DNA of 8,184 nucleotides from an uncultured Eubacterium sp. (lineage in GTDB: Bacteria > Bacillota > Clostridia > Lachnospirales > Lachnospiraceae), in NCBI GenBank assembly GCA_905236735.1, contig CAJOOU010000136.1, positions 1-8,184 on the forward strand. The letters are read 5' to 3'. The notes under the pieces are model-generated. The model did no database searches. It worked only from the letters and a program-made list of their open reading frames with translations, and was not told where the DNA came from. This document shows positions 1-6,437 of this stretch, in pieces. A program made the translations under genes and the position numbers. Every line of letters begins with the position of its first letter. Positions within the stretch are counted from its first letter, which is position 1.

Positions 1-119
1 ACCTTCTGTTCAGATAATCCTTTTTTAATTAGAGCCTCTATTTTATATGAATATTTCTGAAGCTTTTCTTTAACAAGGTATATAGCTTTTGCTTCCATTC
101 CTGGCAGACTATATACCAA
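1..119 (-). CDS. Unidentified open frame, partial, runs off the left edge
   Basis: An open minus-strand frame continues to the window edge without a stop. From the in-frame ATG at 98 it reads MEAKAIYLVKEKLQ and then a lysine-rich, probably helical stretch ending GLSEQK. The frame is also open upstream of that ATG, through a TTG codon at 119 and back into the phosphoesterase stop region. The start is unclear: the ATG at 98 has only AGGA directly abutting it, while the TTG at 119 has GGAAAG four bases upstream. Neither is a convincing ribosome binding site. I do not recognise a family. It could be the beginning of a small regulatory or antitoxin-like protein, a decayed gene fragment, or chance. 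The gap between it and the phosphoesterase gene is short, so it could be co-transcribed. Confidence 0.3.
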   Translation of the reverse strand, partial: MVYSLPGMEAKAIYLVKEKLQKYSYKIEALIKKGLSEQK

Positions 120-154
120 ATCGCTTTCCGTATTACATTTTCTTTTTATCTTAA

Positions 155-667
155 CTATATTTCCTTTATAACTGCCTTTGGCTGCTTTCCTTCTTCTGCG
201 GTTATAACAGCATAAGTTCCGATACCCGAGCCGTTTCGCGGATAGGTAAGAGAGCCCGGATTTACAAGAAGAATACCCCTGTCATCATAGTATTCTATCT
301 TTGCCTGATGCGTATGTCCGAATAAAACAATGTCCGCGCCTCTTTTTTCCGCCTCTAAAAGCAGTCCCTCGTCCGAAAGCTTTGCCCTTATATGGGAAAG
401 ATGCCCGTGAGTCAGATATATTTTATGACCGCAGACGGTAAACTCTGCCTCCGCAGGATAAGAGCTTCTCCAGTCGCAGTTGCCACATACCGCATAAAAG
501 CCGTATCTTTCGCCCTCCGGCGCATAGTATGAATTAAACTCATACTCATCAAGGCTCTTTTCGGCGTCTCCGCAAAAAGCCATGATATCAAACGGCATCT
601 CCCTTTTTACCGCCTCATCTATATTTGAATTTTTCCCGTGCGAATCCGATACTGCTAAAATCTTCAT
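155..667 (-). CDS. YfcE/MJ0936-family metallophosphoesterase
   Basis: A 170-residue single-domain calcineurin-like phosphoesterase, the usual length for the YfcE/MJ0936 family of cytoplasmic, divalent-metal-dependent phosphodiesterases. All the metal-binding and catalytic blocks are present in order: D8-x-H10 in SDSHG, G33-D34, GNCD at 62-65, H87-x-H89 in THGH, GHTH at 117-120, and the family's NPGS turn at 136-139. It should therefore be an intact enzyme. Family members hydrolyse artificial phosphodiesters in vitro and the physiological substrate is usually unknown; nothing here identifies it. There is no signal peptide or membrane segment. The start at 667 is preceded by GAGGG with a rather long spacing of about 12 bases. 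It lies 40 bases after the putative toxin gene on the same strand, and no terminator is visible between them, so it may be read from the same transcript. Confidence 0.9.
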   Translation of the reverse strand: MKILAVSDSHGKNSNIDEAVKREMPFDIMAFCGDAEKSLDEYEFNSYYAPEGERYGFYAVCGNCDWRSSYPAEAEFTVCGHKIYLTHGHLSHIRAKLSDEGLLLEAEKRGADIVLFGHTHQAKIEYYDDRGILLVNPGSLTYPRNGSGIGTYAVITAEEGKQPKAVIKEI

Positions 668-707
668 AATATATAGTGTCCCTCTTCTTTTCTACAGCGG
701 GAATGTT

Positions 708-1070
708 TTACATTTCTGATAATGTTATTTTCTTATATGCATTGGATTTATCATTAGGATGTGGTTCAATTGCAACTATGGTTATTTCCATTCTGTTCGG
801 ACCATAAACCCAGAAAATACGACCGGCAGCCGGAGTATTGTTTTCCAAATAAGACTCCCATACTTTTTGTCCATATCTTCTTGTCAGTTCTGTTATCTCA
901 TGCGAATTCAATCCCGGATGCTTTGGATTATCAGATAATAATACTAATGCCTTTCCGATTTTATTATATAGTTTAGACTCATCGTTCGAAGCCGAACCGG
1001 ATTTAACTTCTTGCCTAAGGTTATTCCAAAAACTAATCATTTCCGGTTTCCCCATCCTTATTTTATACAT
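708..1070 (-). CDS. Putative RelE/ParE-like toxin of a type II toxin-antitoxin module
   Basis: A 120-residue basic protein with the layout of a RelE/ParE-fold toxin: an N-terminal helical half (about residues 8-45, with FWNNLRQEV and SKLYNKIGKALVLLSDNP), then PGLNSHEI (52-59), then a C-terminal beta section with GRIFWVYGP (83-91), a central ITIVAIEPHPND strand and turn (96-107), and a closing YKKI. R84, Y89, H104 and Y112 are candidate functional residues, chosen because the toxin fold usually carries a basic or aromatic set on its C-terminal strands. The assignment rests on this pattern plus gene order and is not proven. A ribosome binding site (GAGGGGG, 7 bases before ATG) precedes the gene. 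It starts 27 bases after the putative antitoxin. RelE relatives cleave mRNA on the ribosome and ParE relatives poison gyrase; the sequence does not decide between them. Confidence 0.6.
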   Translation of the reverse strand: MYKIRMGKPEMISFWNNLRQEVKSGSASNDESKLYNKIGKALVLLSDNPKHPGLNSHEITELTRRYGQKVWESYLENNTPAAGRIFWVYGPNRMEITIVAIEPHPNDKSNAYKKITLSEM

Positions 1071-1097
1071 TTATAAGCCCCCTCTTATGCAAAAGAA

Positions 1098-1343
1098 TTA
1101 ATTAAAATCCGATAAATCTATCGTCTCAGAAACCTCCCCATTTTTTAAATTCTGCATTGATATATCCATCATATTAAGAGTATTCTCTGATATTTGGAAA
1201 GGCGGTCTAAGTTCTCTCGGTTCCAATCTTATCTCCCCATTCGGAAACTCCGTAATATGATAATAATCATATGAAGCTCCCCTTAGTGTAATCCTTTTTT
1301 TTGCATCAATTTTAGCATCATATTCCTTCGCTACTACATTCAT
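1098..1343 (-). CDS. Putative antitoxin, small beta-rich protein
   Basis: An 81-residue protein starting MNVVAKEYDA. The ATG at 1343 is chosen because AGGAGGTG lies 6 bases upstream; the frame extends 12 codons further up, but that extension would run through the palindrome and the ribosome binding site. Residues 6-43 (AKEYDAKIDAKKRITL, then YDYYHITEF, then GEIRLEPREL) alternate short hydrophobic strands with charged turns, reminiscent of swapped-hairpin AbrB/MazE-type DNA-binding domains. The C-terminal half is acidic and probably helical or disordered (MMDISMQNL, ending SETIDLSDFN), as expected for a toxin-wrapping tail. It is first of a two-gene unit with the putative toxin and has its own promoter and operator-like palindrome. 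Function is inferred from this arrangement. Base composition is visibly more AT-rich than the pyr genes, hinting at separate acquisition. Confidence 0.55.
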   Translation of the reverse strand: MNVVAKEYDAKIDAKKRITLRGASYDYYHITEFPNGEIRLEPRELRPPFQISENTLNMMDISMQNLKNGEVSETIDLSDFN

Positions 1344-1359
1344 AAACAACACCTCCTGG

Positions 1360-1373
1360 GTGGGATTTCCCAC
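1360..1373. promoter_or_regulatory. Perfect palindrome, candidate operator for the toxin-antitoxin unit
   Basis: GTGGGATTTCCCAC is a perfect inverted repeat with 6-bp arms and a 2-base centre. It lies just downstream of the -10 box, over the expected transcription start, and just before the antitoxin ribosome binding site. That is where an autorepressing antitoxin would be expected to bind. The role is inferred; the symmetry and placement are directly visible. Confidence 0.55.
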
Positions 1374-1377
1374 TCTC

Positions 1378-1406
1378 ACTATATTCCACGGCCATTAATT
1401 TGTCAA
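1378..1406 (-). promoter_or_regulatory. Sigma-A type promoter of the toxin-antitoxin unit
   Basis: On the minus strand a perfect -35 box TTGACA (1406-1401) is followed by a 17-base spacer and the -10 box TATAGT (1383-1378, five of six consensus positions). The predicted start near 1371 gives a leader of about 28 bases to the antitoxin ATG. This is the best promoter I found in the window. It lies within the gap between pyrE and the antitoxin gene, so the module can be transcribed independently of the pyr operon. Confidence 0.75.
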
Positions 1407-1430
1407 TTGTTTATTACCGCATTCAAAGTC

Positions 1431-2108
1431 TTATGCGCCGTACTCCTGATAATATTTGTCAATGGCAGCCTTTATCTCATCATCTATGACAACCTTTCCG
1501 CCAACTGCTCTGTTATAAAGATGATTTGTGACATCCTCCATGCTTACAATAGCCTTTGCCTTAAAGCCATATTTTTCTTCAATTTCAGACAGGGCACTCT
1601 TTTCTCCTCCAAGACCGACTTCCATACGATTTAATGACACCATAAGCCCTACTATTTCCACATTGGCGGCTCCGCGTACCTTTGGTACGGTCTCTTCCAT
1701 TGATTTGCCTGATGTTGTCACATCCTCTATCATTATAACTCTGTCTCCGTCCTTAAGTGTCGTACCCAAAAATCCGCCCTTATCAGCGCCGTGATCTTTT
1801 TCCTCTTTTCTGTCCGAGCAGTATCTGACTTCTTTGCCGAAAAGATTATGGAAAGCTATGGCCGTAGCTACCGCAATAGGAATCCCTTTATACGCCGGTC
1901 CGAAAAGCACATCAAAATCCGTTCCGTATTCCTCGTAGATGGCATCTGCATAATACTCTCCGAGCTGCATCAGCGCCTCACCTGTCACATATGCTCCGGC
2001 GTTCATAAAAAACGGCGATTTTCTGCCGCTCTTTAAGGTGAATTCACCAAATTTAAGCACATCGCTTTTTACCATAAATTCTATAAATTCCTGTTTGTAT
2101 GTTTCCAT
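1431..2108 (-). CDS. pyrE: Orotate phosphoribosyltransferase
   Basis: Transfers the phosphoribosyl group of PRPP to orotate, giving OMP, the fifth step of UMP synthesis; cytoplasmic. The 225-residue product shows the type I phosphoribosyltransferase PRPP loop VIMIEDVTTSGKS (114-126), the substrate-binding SGRKSPFF segment (27-34), GPAYKGIP (70-77), and the mobile catalytic loop RKEEKDHGADKG (100-111). The frame is open for 14 more codons upstream, but the ATG at 2108 is chosen because AGGAGA sits 6 bases before it and the longer version would overlap the preceding membrane-protein gene. The length suits the family. It is the last gene of the pyr operon, 25 bases after the membrane-protein gene. 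No clear intrinsic terminator follows, so some transcripts may continue into the toxin-antitoxin unit. Confidence 0.96.
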   Translation of the reverse strand: METYKQEFIEFMVKSDVLKFGEFTLKSGRKSPFFMNAGAYVTGEALMQLGEYYADAIYEEYGTDFDVLFGPAYKGIPIAVATAIAFHNLFGKEVRYCSDRKEEKDHGADKGGFLGTTLKDGDRVIMIEDVTTSGKSMEETVPKVRGAANVEIVGLMVSLNRMEVGLGGEKSALSEIEEKYGFKAKAIVSMEDVTNHLYNRAVGGKVVIDDEIKAAIDKYYQEYGA

Positions 2109-2133
2109 ATCAGTTCTCCTTTCGAGTATCCGT

Positions 2134-2469
2134 CTATAAAAGTCCCGCAAATATTATTCCCAGCCATACCATAATCGAGACTCCCGATGTAAATATTCCC
2201 ATTTTGGGAAACATCTTATAAACATCCTCATCTCTATAGCCCTTTATTGAAAATGTCATGCCTGCTGCCGCTATAATAAGCGCATCTATTGCGGCTCCTC
2301 CTATGGGGAGCGATGCTGCTCCCTCGCTTGTGTACGAAAGCTGGGTGCAGACAAGAAATATAGCAAGGGAAATAATACCGAGTATAAAACCAGCTATCCC
2401 CTGTTTGGAATGGCTGTATTCCGAAAACTTGTAATCGCTAATCCTGTGCCTTCTTGATTTTCCTGCCAT
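2134..2469 (-). CDS. Small three-helix membrane protein within the pyr operon (DUF6142-like)
   Basis: A 111-residue protein with a basic, soluble N-terminus (MAGKSRRHRISDYKFSEYSH) followed by three hydrophobic segments at about residues 24-44, 56-76 and 91-111, the last ending at the C-terminus. A short charged loop with RDEDVYKMFPK (79-89) joins the second and third. From memory it resembles the small DUF6142-type membrane proteins of Lachnospiraceae; this was not checked by search. No catalytic motif is visible and the function is unknown. Its ATG overlaps the pyrD stop by one base (TAATG), with GGAG about 10 bases upstream, which points to translational coupling to pyrD. Position between pyrD and pyrE ties its expression to pyrimidine synthesis, but a mechanistic role (for example in transport or membrane anchoring) would be speculation. 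Confidence 0.8.
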   Translation of the reverse strand: MAGKSRRHRISDYKFSEYSHSKQGIAGFILGIISLAIFLVCTQLSYTSEGAASLPIGGAAIDALIIAAAGMTFSIKGYRDEDVYKMFPKMGIFTSGVSIMVWLGIIFAGLL

Positions 2470-3374
2470 TATTTCACCGCTCCGACTATCTCACTTACCG
2501 ACGAAAATCCGTTATCATCAAGATACCTTTCTATCCCGTCTGCCACTTCTTCTGCGGCCTTCGGGTTCACAAAATTCTCCGTACCCACAGATACCGCTGT
2601 TGCTCCTGCCAGCATCATCTCAATCGCATCCTCAGCGTTTCTGATGCCGCCCATTCCGATGATGGGAATATTTACAGCCTGCGCCGTTTCATATACCATT
2701 CTTACCGCCACAGGGTGGACGGCCGGACCGCTCATTCCCCCGGTTTTATTTGCCAGAGCAAACCGTCTGGTTCTAATGTCTATTTTCATGCCTGTAATCG
2801 TATTAATCAAAGATACCGCGTCCGCGCCTCCGCTCTCTACGGCCTTTGCCATATCCGCTATGCTTGTAACATTGGGACTGAGTTTCATTATTACAGGCTG
2901 CTTTGCATGTTTTTTTATCAGAGATGTGATATGCTCTGCCGAAGATGGATTTTGTCCGAAGGCTATTCCGCCTTCTTTTACATTGGGGCAGGAAATGTTG
3001 ATTTCAAGCATATCCACATCCTCACCGGCAAGTCTGTCCACAACCTCAAGATACTCGTCTTCTGAATGCCCGCATACATTTACCACTATTTTGGTGTCGT
3101 ATTTTTTCAGAAAAGGAATATCCCTCTCTATAAAAACATCCACTCCCGGGCCCTGCAGTCCTATGGCATTTAGCATACCGCCGCAAACCTCCGCTATACG
3201 GGGCGTCTCATTGCCTTCCCACGGCACACTTGCTATACCCTTCGTTGTAACAGCACCCAGTCTGTTAATATCGGTAAGCTCACTGTATTCCATTCCGGAG
3301 CCGAAGGTACCCGAGCACACGGTCACCGGATTTTTCCATTCCACTCCGGCTATATTTATCTTCATATCAGCCAT
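2469..3374 (-). CDS. pyrD: Dihydroorotate dehydrogenase class 1B, catalytic subunit
   Basis: Oxidises dihydroorotate to orotate on FMN. In class 1B enzymes this subunit forms a heterotetramer with PyrK, which passes electrons to NAD+. The 301-residue TIM-barrel protein has TTKG (43-46) in the FMN site, the active-site motif NISCPN (126-131, C129 as the catalytic base that marks class 1), KLSPN (164-168), the barrel-end FMN phosphate motif GMGGIRN (240-246), and GTENF near 265. The ATG at 3374 has GAGG 7 bases upstream; a second ATG three codons on is possible but less well placed. It follows pyrK by 11 bases, the expected pairing for the 1B type, and its stop overlaps the next start. No membrane segment is present, consistent with a soluble enzyme. 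Confidence 0.97.
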   Translation of the reverse strand: MADMKINIAGVEWKNPVTVCSGTFGSGMEYSELTDINRLGAVTTKGIASVPWEGNETPRIAEVCGGMLNAIGLQGPGVDVFIERDIPFLKKYDTKIVVNVCGHSEDEYLEVVDRLAGEDVDMLEINISCPNVKEGGIAFGQNPSSAEHITSLIKKHAKQPVIMKLSPNVTSIADMAKAVESGGADAVSLINTITGMKIDIRTRRFALANKTGGMSGPAVHPVAVRMVYETAQAVNIPIIGMGGIRNAEDAIEMMLAGATAVSVGTENFVNPKAAEEVADGIERYLDDNGFSSVSEIVGAVK

Positions 3375-3385
3375 ACAAATTCCTC

Positions 3386-4174
3386 TTACAGTTCCACAAA
3401 ATCTATATCAAACACCGGACCGTCTTTACAGACTCGAGCATTTTTAACATGAGAATGCTCATCCACGGCCGTGGTTTTACATACGCACCCAAGACAGGCT
3501 CCCACGCCGCAGGCCATCCTCTCCTCAAGAGAAACAAAGCCTTTTGCTCCGATTTCTTTTGTATAGGACTTAACGCCCCTTAGCATAGGACCCGGGCCGC
3601 AGGCCATTACCAGATTCGCAGTAAGTCCTGCATCTTTTGCGGCGTCTATTACCGTTCCCTTTACTCCAAAAGAGCCGTCGTCTGTGGATATATGTACATT
3701 GGCATATGCCCTGAATTCGTTTTCAAGAAAAAGTTCACTGTTTCTGTAGCCCAAAACTACATCACATTTTTTCCCACGCAAAGCATAAAGGCTCTTTGCC
3801 AGCCCAAGCATAGGAGGTATACCTATTCCTCCGCCGAAAATGAGGACCTCCTTATCTGCCGCCAGCGAAACATCATATCCGTTGCCTAAAGGTCCGAGTA
3901 TATCAAGGTTCTCTTCGGGCTTAAGCGTGGATAAAAGCTCTGTTCCGCTGCCTTTACCCGTCACCCTGTATACCAGACGCAGTATTCCTTCTTCTCCATC
4001 ATATCCACAGATGCTTATCGGTCTGGGCAGCATCCTCGTTTTATCAGGAAGATAAATATTTACAAACTGTCCTGCCCTTGCCTCCTTTGCTGCCTCAGGA
4101 GCAAAGAGCTTCATTTCAAATACACCCTCTGCCAGTTTTTCACAATCAAGTATTTTAGCCTTCGTTTTTATCAT
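3386..4174 (-). CDS. pyrK: Dihydroorotate dehydrogenase class 1B, electron-transfer subunit
   Basis: The FAD and [2Fe-2S] subunit that moves electrons from PyrD's FMN to NAD+. Numbered from the ATG at 4174 (262 residues), it has the FAD-binding RPIS motif (51-54), the NAD-binding GGGIGIPP loop (114-121), CGPGPM (192-197), and a C-terminal iron-sulfur cluster set C222, C227, C230 and C249 in the CxxxxCxxC...C pattern of the ferredoxin-reductase-like PyrK family. The frame also opens with a GTG two codons earlier. The ATG is preferred because GAGGTG, which overlaps the pyrF stop codon, lies 3-5 bases upstream of it, whereas the GTG itself is part of that ribosome binding site. The pyrF-pyrK junction is therefore very tight. 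All cofactor motifs are intact. Confidence 0.96.
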   Translation of the reverse strand: MIKTKAKILDCEKLAEGVFEMKLFAPEAAKEARAGQFVNIYLPDKTRMLPRPISICGYDGEEGILRLVYRVTGKGSGTELLSTLKPEENLDILGPLGNGYDVSLAADKEVLIFGGGIGIPPMLGLAKSLYALRGKKCDVVLGYRNSELFLENEFRAYANVHISTDDGSFGVKGTVIDAAKDAGLTANLVMACGPGPMLRGVKSYTKEIGAKGFVSLEERMACGVGACLGCVCKTTAVDEHSHVKNARVCKDGPVFDIDFVEL

Positions 4175-4184
4175 AAACACCTCA
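4175..4184 (-). promoter_or_regulatory. Ribosome binding site of pyrK fused with the pyrF stop codon
   Basis: The minus strand reads TGAGGTGTTT before the pyrK ATG: the pyrF stop TGA supplies the first bases of the GAGGTG Shine-Dalgarno. A ribosome ending pyrF stands on the pyrK initiation site, which implies translational coupling and decides the ATG start over the in-frame GTG. Confidence 0.7.
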
Positions 4185-5099
4185 AATGACTTTTTTCAAA
4201 TCTGCAATCATATCAAGTGTAGCGGCTCTTGATGCCTCGCCAAAGTTTGCCGCTCCGTATTTTGCATACTCATCCTTCCTGTACGCACAGATAATACCCC
4301 TGGAAGAGTTAATAATGGCTCCGAGTCCGTCCCTGTCAAAATAATCCTTTAAATCCCCGGCTGTTGCTCCCTGCGCTCCGTATCCCGGCACAAGTAAAAA
4401 CGCATTCGGCATTGCCGCCCTCATCTTTCTGCCAACCTCCGGATATGTAGCTCCTACAACGGCTCCGACAGCGGTATACAGGCCGTTTCCCGTTCCTTCT
4501 CCCCATTCGTTTACTTTTTGCGCGACATGTTCGTAAAGAGGTTTGCCGTCTATCAGCCTGTCCTGAAACTCTCCGCTCGAGGGATTGGAAGTTTTTACAA
4601 GTACAAATATACCCTTGTTTTCTTCCCTGCATACTTTAAGGAAGGGCTCAATACCGTCTGTACCAAGATATGGATTAACCGTAGCAAAATCCTCATCAAA
4701 GGCAGAATATGTCCTGCTTCCCACCTTTACTTTTCCGAGATGGGCATCTGCATAGGCTGCCGAAGTAGAGCCGATATCCCCTCTTTTCACATCGCCTATT
4801 ACCACAAGACCCTTTTCTTTGGAGTAACTTACCGTTCTTCTGTATGCCACAAGTCCCGCCGGTCCGAACTGCTCGTACATGGCTACCTGGGGTTTTACCG
4901 CAGGAATGAGGTCATATACGCTGTCTATAATAGTTTTATTAAACTGCCAGATAGCCTCTGCCGCTCCCTCAAGGGTTTCTCCGTGCATATCAAATGCTTT
5001 TTTCTGCAAAAAATCCGGAACATAAGAAAGCATCGGGTCAAGTCCCACGCAAATCGGTGCCCCCGTTTTTTGTATTTTTTCAATCAGTCTGTTAATCAT
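4182..5099 (-). CDS. pyrF: Orotidine 5'-phosphate decarboxylase, subfamily 2 (mycobacterial type)
   Basis: Decarboxylates OMP to UMP, the last step of the pathway. At 305 residues it is longer than the roughly 230-240 residue enzymes of Bacillus or E. coli and fits the subfamily 2 form. The catalytic charge network D-x-K-x-x-D is in GDVKRGDIGSTS (D103, K105, D108). Substrate-binding pieces include CVGLDP (17-22) near the N-terminus, KTSNPSS in the middle, VPGYGAQG in the phosphate-gripper region, and the NSSRGI motif near the C-terminus. The ATG at 5099 has AGGAG 5 bases upstream. It starts 16 bases after pyrC. Placing the last enzyme of the pathway second in the operon is ordinary in Clostridia. 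Confidence 0.97.
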   Translation of the reverse strand: MINRLIEKIQKTGAPICVGLDPMLSYVPDFLQKKAFDMHGETLEGAAEAIWQFNKTIIDSVYDLIPAVKPQVAMYEQFGPAGLVAYRRTVSYSKEKGLVVIGDVKRGDIGSTSAAYADAHLGKVKVGSRTYSAFDEDFATVNPYLGTDGIEPFLKVCREENKGIFVLVKTSNPSSGEFQDRLIDGKPLYEHVAQKVNEWGEGTGNGLYTAVGAVVGATYPEVGRKMRAAMPNAFLLVPGYGAQGATAGDLKDYFDRDGLGAIINSSRGIICAYRKDEYAKYGAANFGEASRAATLDMIADLKKVI

Positions 5100-5115
5100 T
5101 TTTACTCCTATAAGA

Positions 5116-6387
5116 TTATTTTTTGTAAATTATTTTTCCGTCGGCGATTGTATAAACCACCCTGCCTTTTACCTTTCTGCCGGCAAAAGGTGTATTTTTT
5201 CCCATGGATAAAAATTCATCCGGGTTTATTTCGTATTCTTCACTCGTATCAAACACCACCACATCCGCAGCGCTGCCTTCGCTAAGACTTCCGCCTTCTA
5301 TGCCTGCGATACGGGCAGGATTATAGCTCATCTTCTTTGCAAGCTGCATAGGTGTAAGATACTTTCCTTCCACAAGGGTTGTCCATGAGAGCGCAAGCGA
5401 GGTTTCGAGTCCTACTATACCAAACGGAGCCTCTTTCATGGAACGCGCCTTTTCTTCAGCCGAATGTGGGGCATGGTCGGTAGATATCACATCCATAATA
5501 TCATCTTCAAGACCTTCTCTTAATATCTCCATGTCTTCCCTGCCGCGAAGTGGCGGATTCATCTTGTAATTTGCATCGTCTCCCGGGATATCCTCGCTGC
5601 ATAAGGTAAAGTGGTGCGGACACACCTCACCTGAAACCTTAAGTCCGTCTTCTTTGGCTTCCCTTATCATTCTGACCGAATCCTCCGTCGAGCAGTGGCA
5701 TAGATGCAGTCTCGCCCCGGTTTCTTTGGCAAGAATAATATCCCTGGCAATAATAACATCCTCTGTGGCGTTGGTTATTCCGGGCATACCGAGTTTTTCC
5801 GAATTTACATCCTTGTTCATAACTCCGCCGCAGACAAGGTTTATATCCTCACAGTGAGCCATTATTACCATATTGTTTTTGGCCGCAAACTCCATTGCCT
5901 GTCTGTAGAGCTGCGAATTCATAACACTTTTACCGTCTTCGGAGAGGGCTATGCATCCGGCGTTTTTCATTCCCTCAAGGTCGGCAAGTTCCTGATTCAT
6001 CTGCCCCTTGGTTATGGCTCCTACCTGATGCACCTTTACTCCCGTCTTACGGGCTCTTTTTTCCACATCTTTTATGATTTCGGCGCAGTCCGCCACAGGC
6101 TTTGTATTCGGCATGGCAAACACAGTGGTAAATCCGCCCCTTGCCGCCGCACGGCATCCGCTTTCTAAGGTTTCTTTATATGTCTGTCCGGGGTCTCTTA
6201 AATGCACATGCAAATCGATAAGTCCCGGCATAACAATATGCCCGGTCGCATCAATCACATTATCAGCATCACATTTAAGTTCTTTACCCACCTCGGCTAT
6301 CTTGCCGTCTTTAATAAATATATCTCTTACTTCATCCGTATTGTTTCCGGGATCTATAACCCGTCCGCCTTTTATAAGAATACTCAT
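5116..6387 (-). CDS. pyrC: Dihydroorotase, class I
   Basis: Cyclises carbamoyl-aspartate to dihydroorotate using a zinc centre; cytoplasmic. The 423-residue protein has the amidohydrolase fold signatures in order: DLHVHLRDPG (H60, H62), D151 in ALSEDGKSV, H178 in MAHCE, H231 in LHLCHCST, and STDHAPH (D304). These match the metal and catalytic positions I recall for the Bacillus-type class I enzyme, in which an aspartate near 151 bridges the zinc ions instead of a carboxylated lysine. The ATG at 6387 is preceded by GAGGT at about 8-9 bases. It is the first gene of the pyr operon and is separated from nrdR only by a hairpin-forming segment, with no room for an ordinary promoter of its own. Nothing suggests truncation. 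Confidence 0.97.
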   Translation of the reverse strand: MSILIKGGRVIDPGNNTDEVRDIFIKDGKIAEVGKELKCDADNVIDATGHIVMPGLIDLHVHLRDPGQTYKETLESGCRAAARGGFTTVFAMPNTKPVADCAEIIKDVEKRARKTGVKVHQVGAITKGQMNQELADLEGMKNAGCIALSEDGKSVMNSQLYRQAMEFAAKNNMVIMAHCEDINLVCGGVMNKDVNSEKLGMPGITNATEDVIIARDIILAKETGARLHLCHCSTEDSVRMIREAKEDGLKVSGEVCPHHFTLCSEDIPGDDANYKMNPPLRGREDMEILREGLEDDIMDVISTDHAPHSAEEKARSMKEAPFGIVGLETSLALSWTTLVEGKYLTPMQLAKKMSYNPARIAGIEGGSLSEGSAADVVVFDTSEEYEINPDEFLSMGKNTPFAGRKVKGRVVYTIADGKIIYKK

Positions 6388-6400
6388 CTTTTTTTACCTC

Positions 6401-6437
6401 AAAATAAGGGGTAATTCTCTGAATCACCCCTTATTTT
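6401..6437. terminator. Bidirectional terminator-like hairpin between nrdR and pyrC
   Basis: The arms AAAATAAGGGGTAATT (6401-6416) and AATCACCCCTTATTTT (6422-6437) pair over 16 positions with one mismatch, which is a G-U wobble in the minus-strand RNA, around a 5-base loop. The minus-strand 3' arm ends in a T-rich run (TTATTTT), as in a rho-independent terminator, and the symmetry allows action in both directions. The stem begins with the last A of the nrdR stop codon, and its far end touches the GAGG of the pyrC ribosome binding site. It either ends ychF-nrdR transcripts or attenuates read-through into the pyr operon. Confidence 0.8.

Noticed and set aside
668..730. AATGT/ACATT inverted repeat at the end of the toxin gene as a terminator
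   Set aside because: Short 5-bp AT-rich stem with no following T-run.
1344..1379. Twelve-codon upstream extension of the antitoxin
   Set aside because: The extra codons cover the ribosome binding site and the palindrome, and would begin upstream of the predicted transcription start.
1380..1436. Weak stem (CGCAT/ATGCG) just after pyrE as a terminator
   Set aside because: Only 5 bp with a 10-base loop and no T-run after it, so it is not a convincing rho-independent terminator.
2109..2150. Fourteen-codon upstream extension of pyrE
   Set aside because: It would overlap the membrane-protein gene, and the internal ATG at 2108 has a well-spaced AGGAGA.
2644..3447. Long plus-strand open frame of 267 codons opposite pyrD and the end of pyrK
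   Set aside because: It lies fully antisense to well-conserved genes with intact motifs, has no ribosome binding site of note and no recognisable domain, so it is a codon-bias shadow. The same applies to the plus-strand frames at 2454-3065, 4518-5285, 5704-6168 and 6074-6580.
6388..6436. PyrR-binding attenuator upstream of pyrC
   Set aside because: No sequence resembling the conserved PyrR RNA-binding loop is seen; the gap holds only one simple hairpin.
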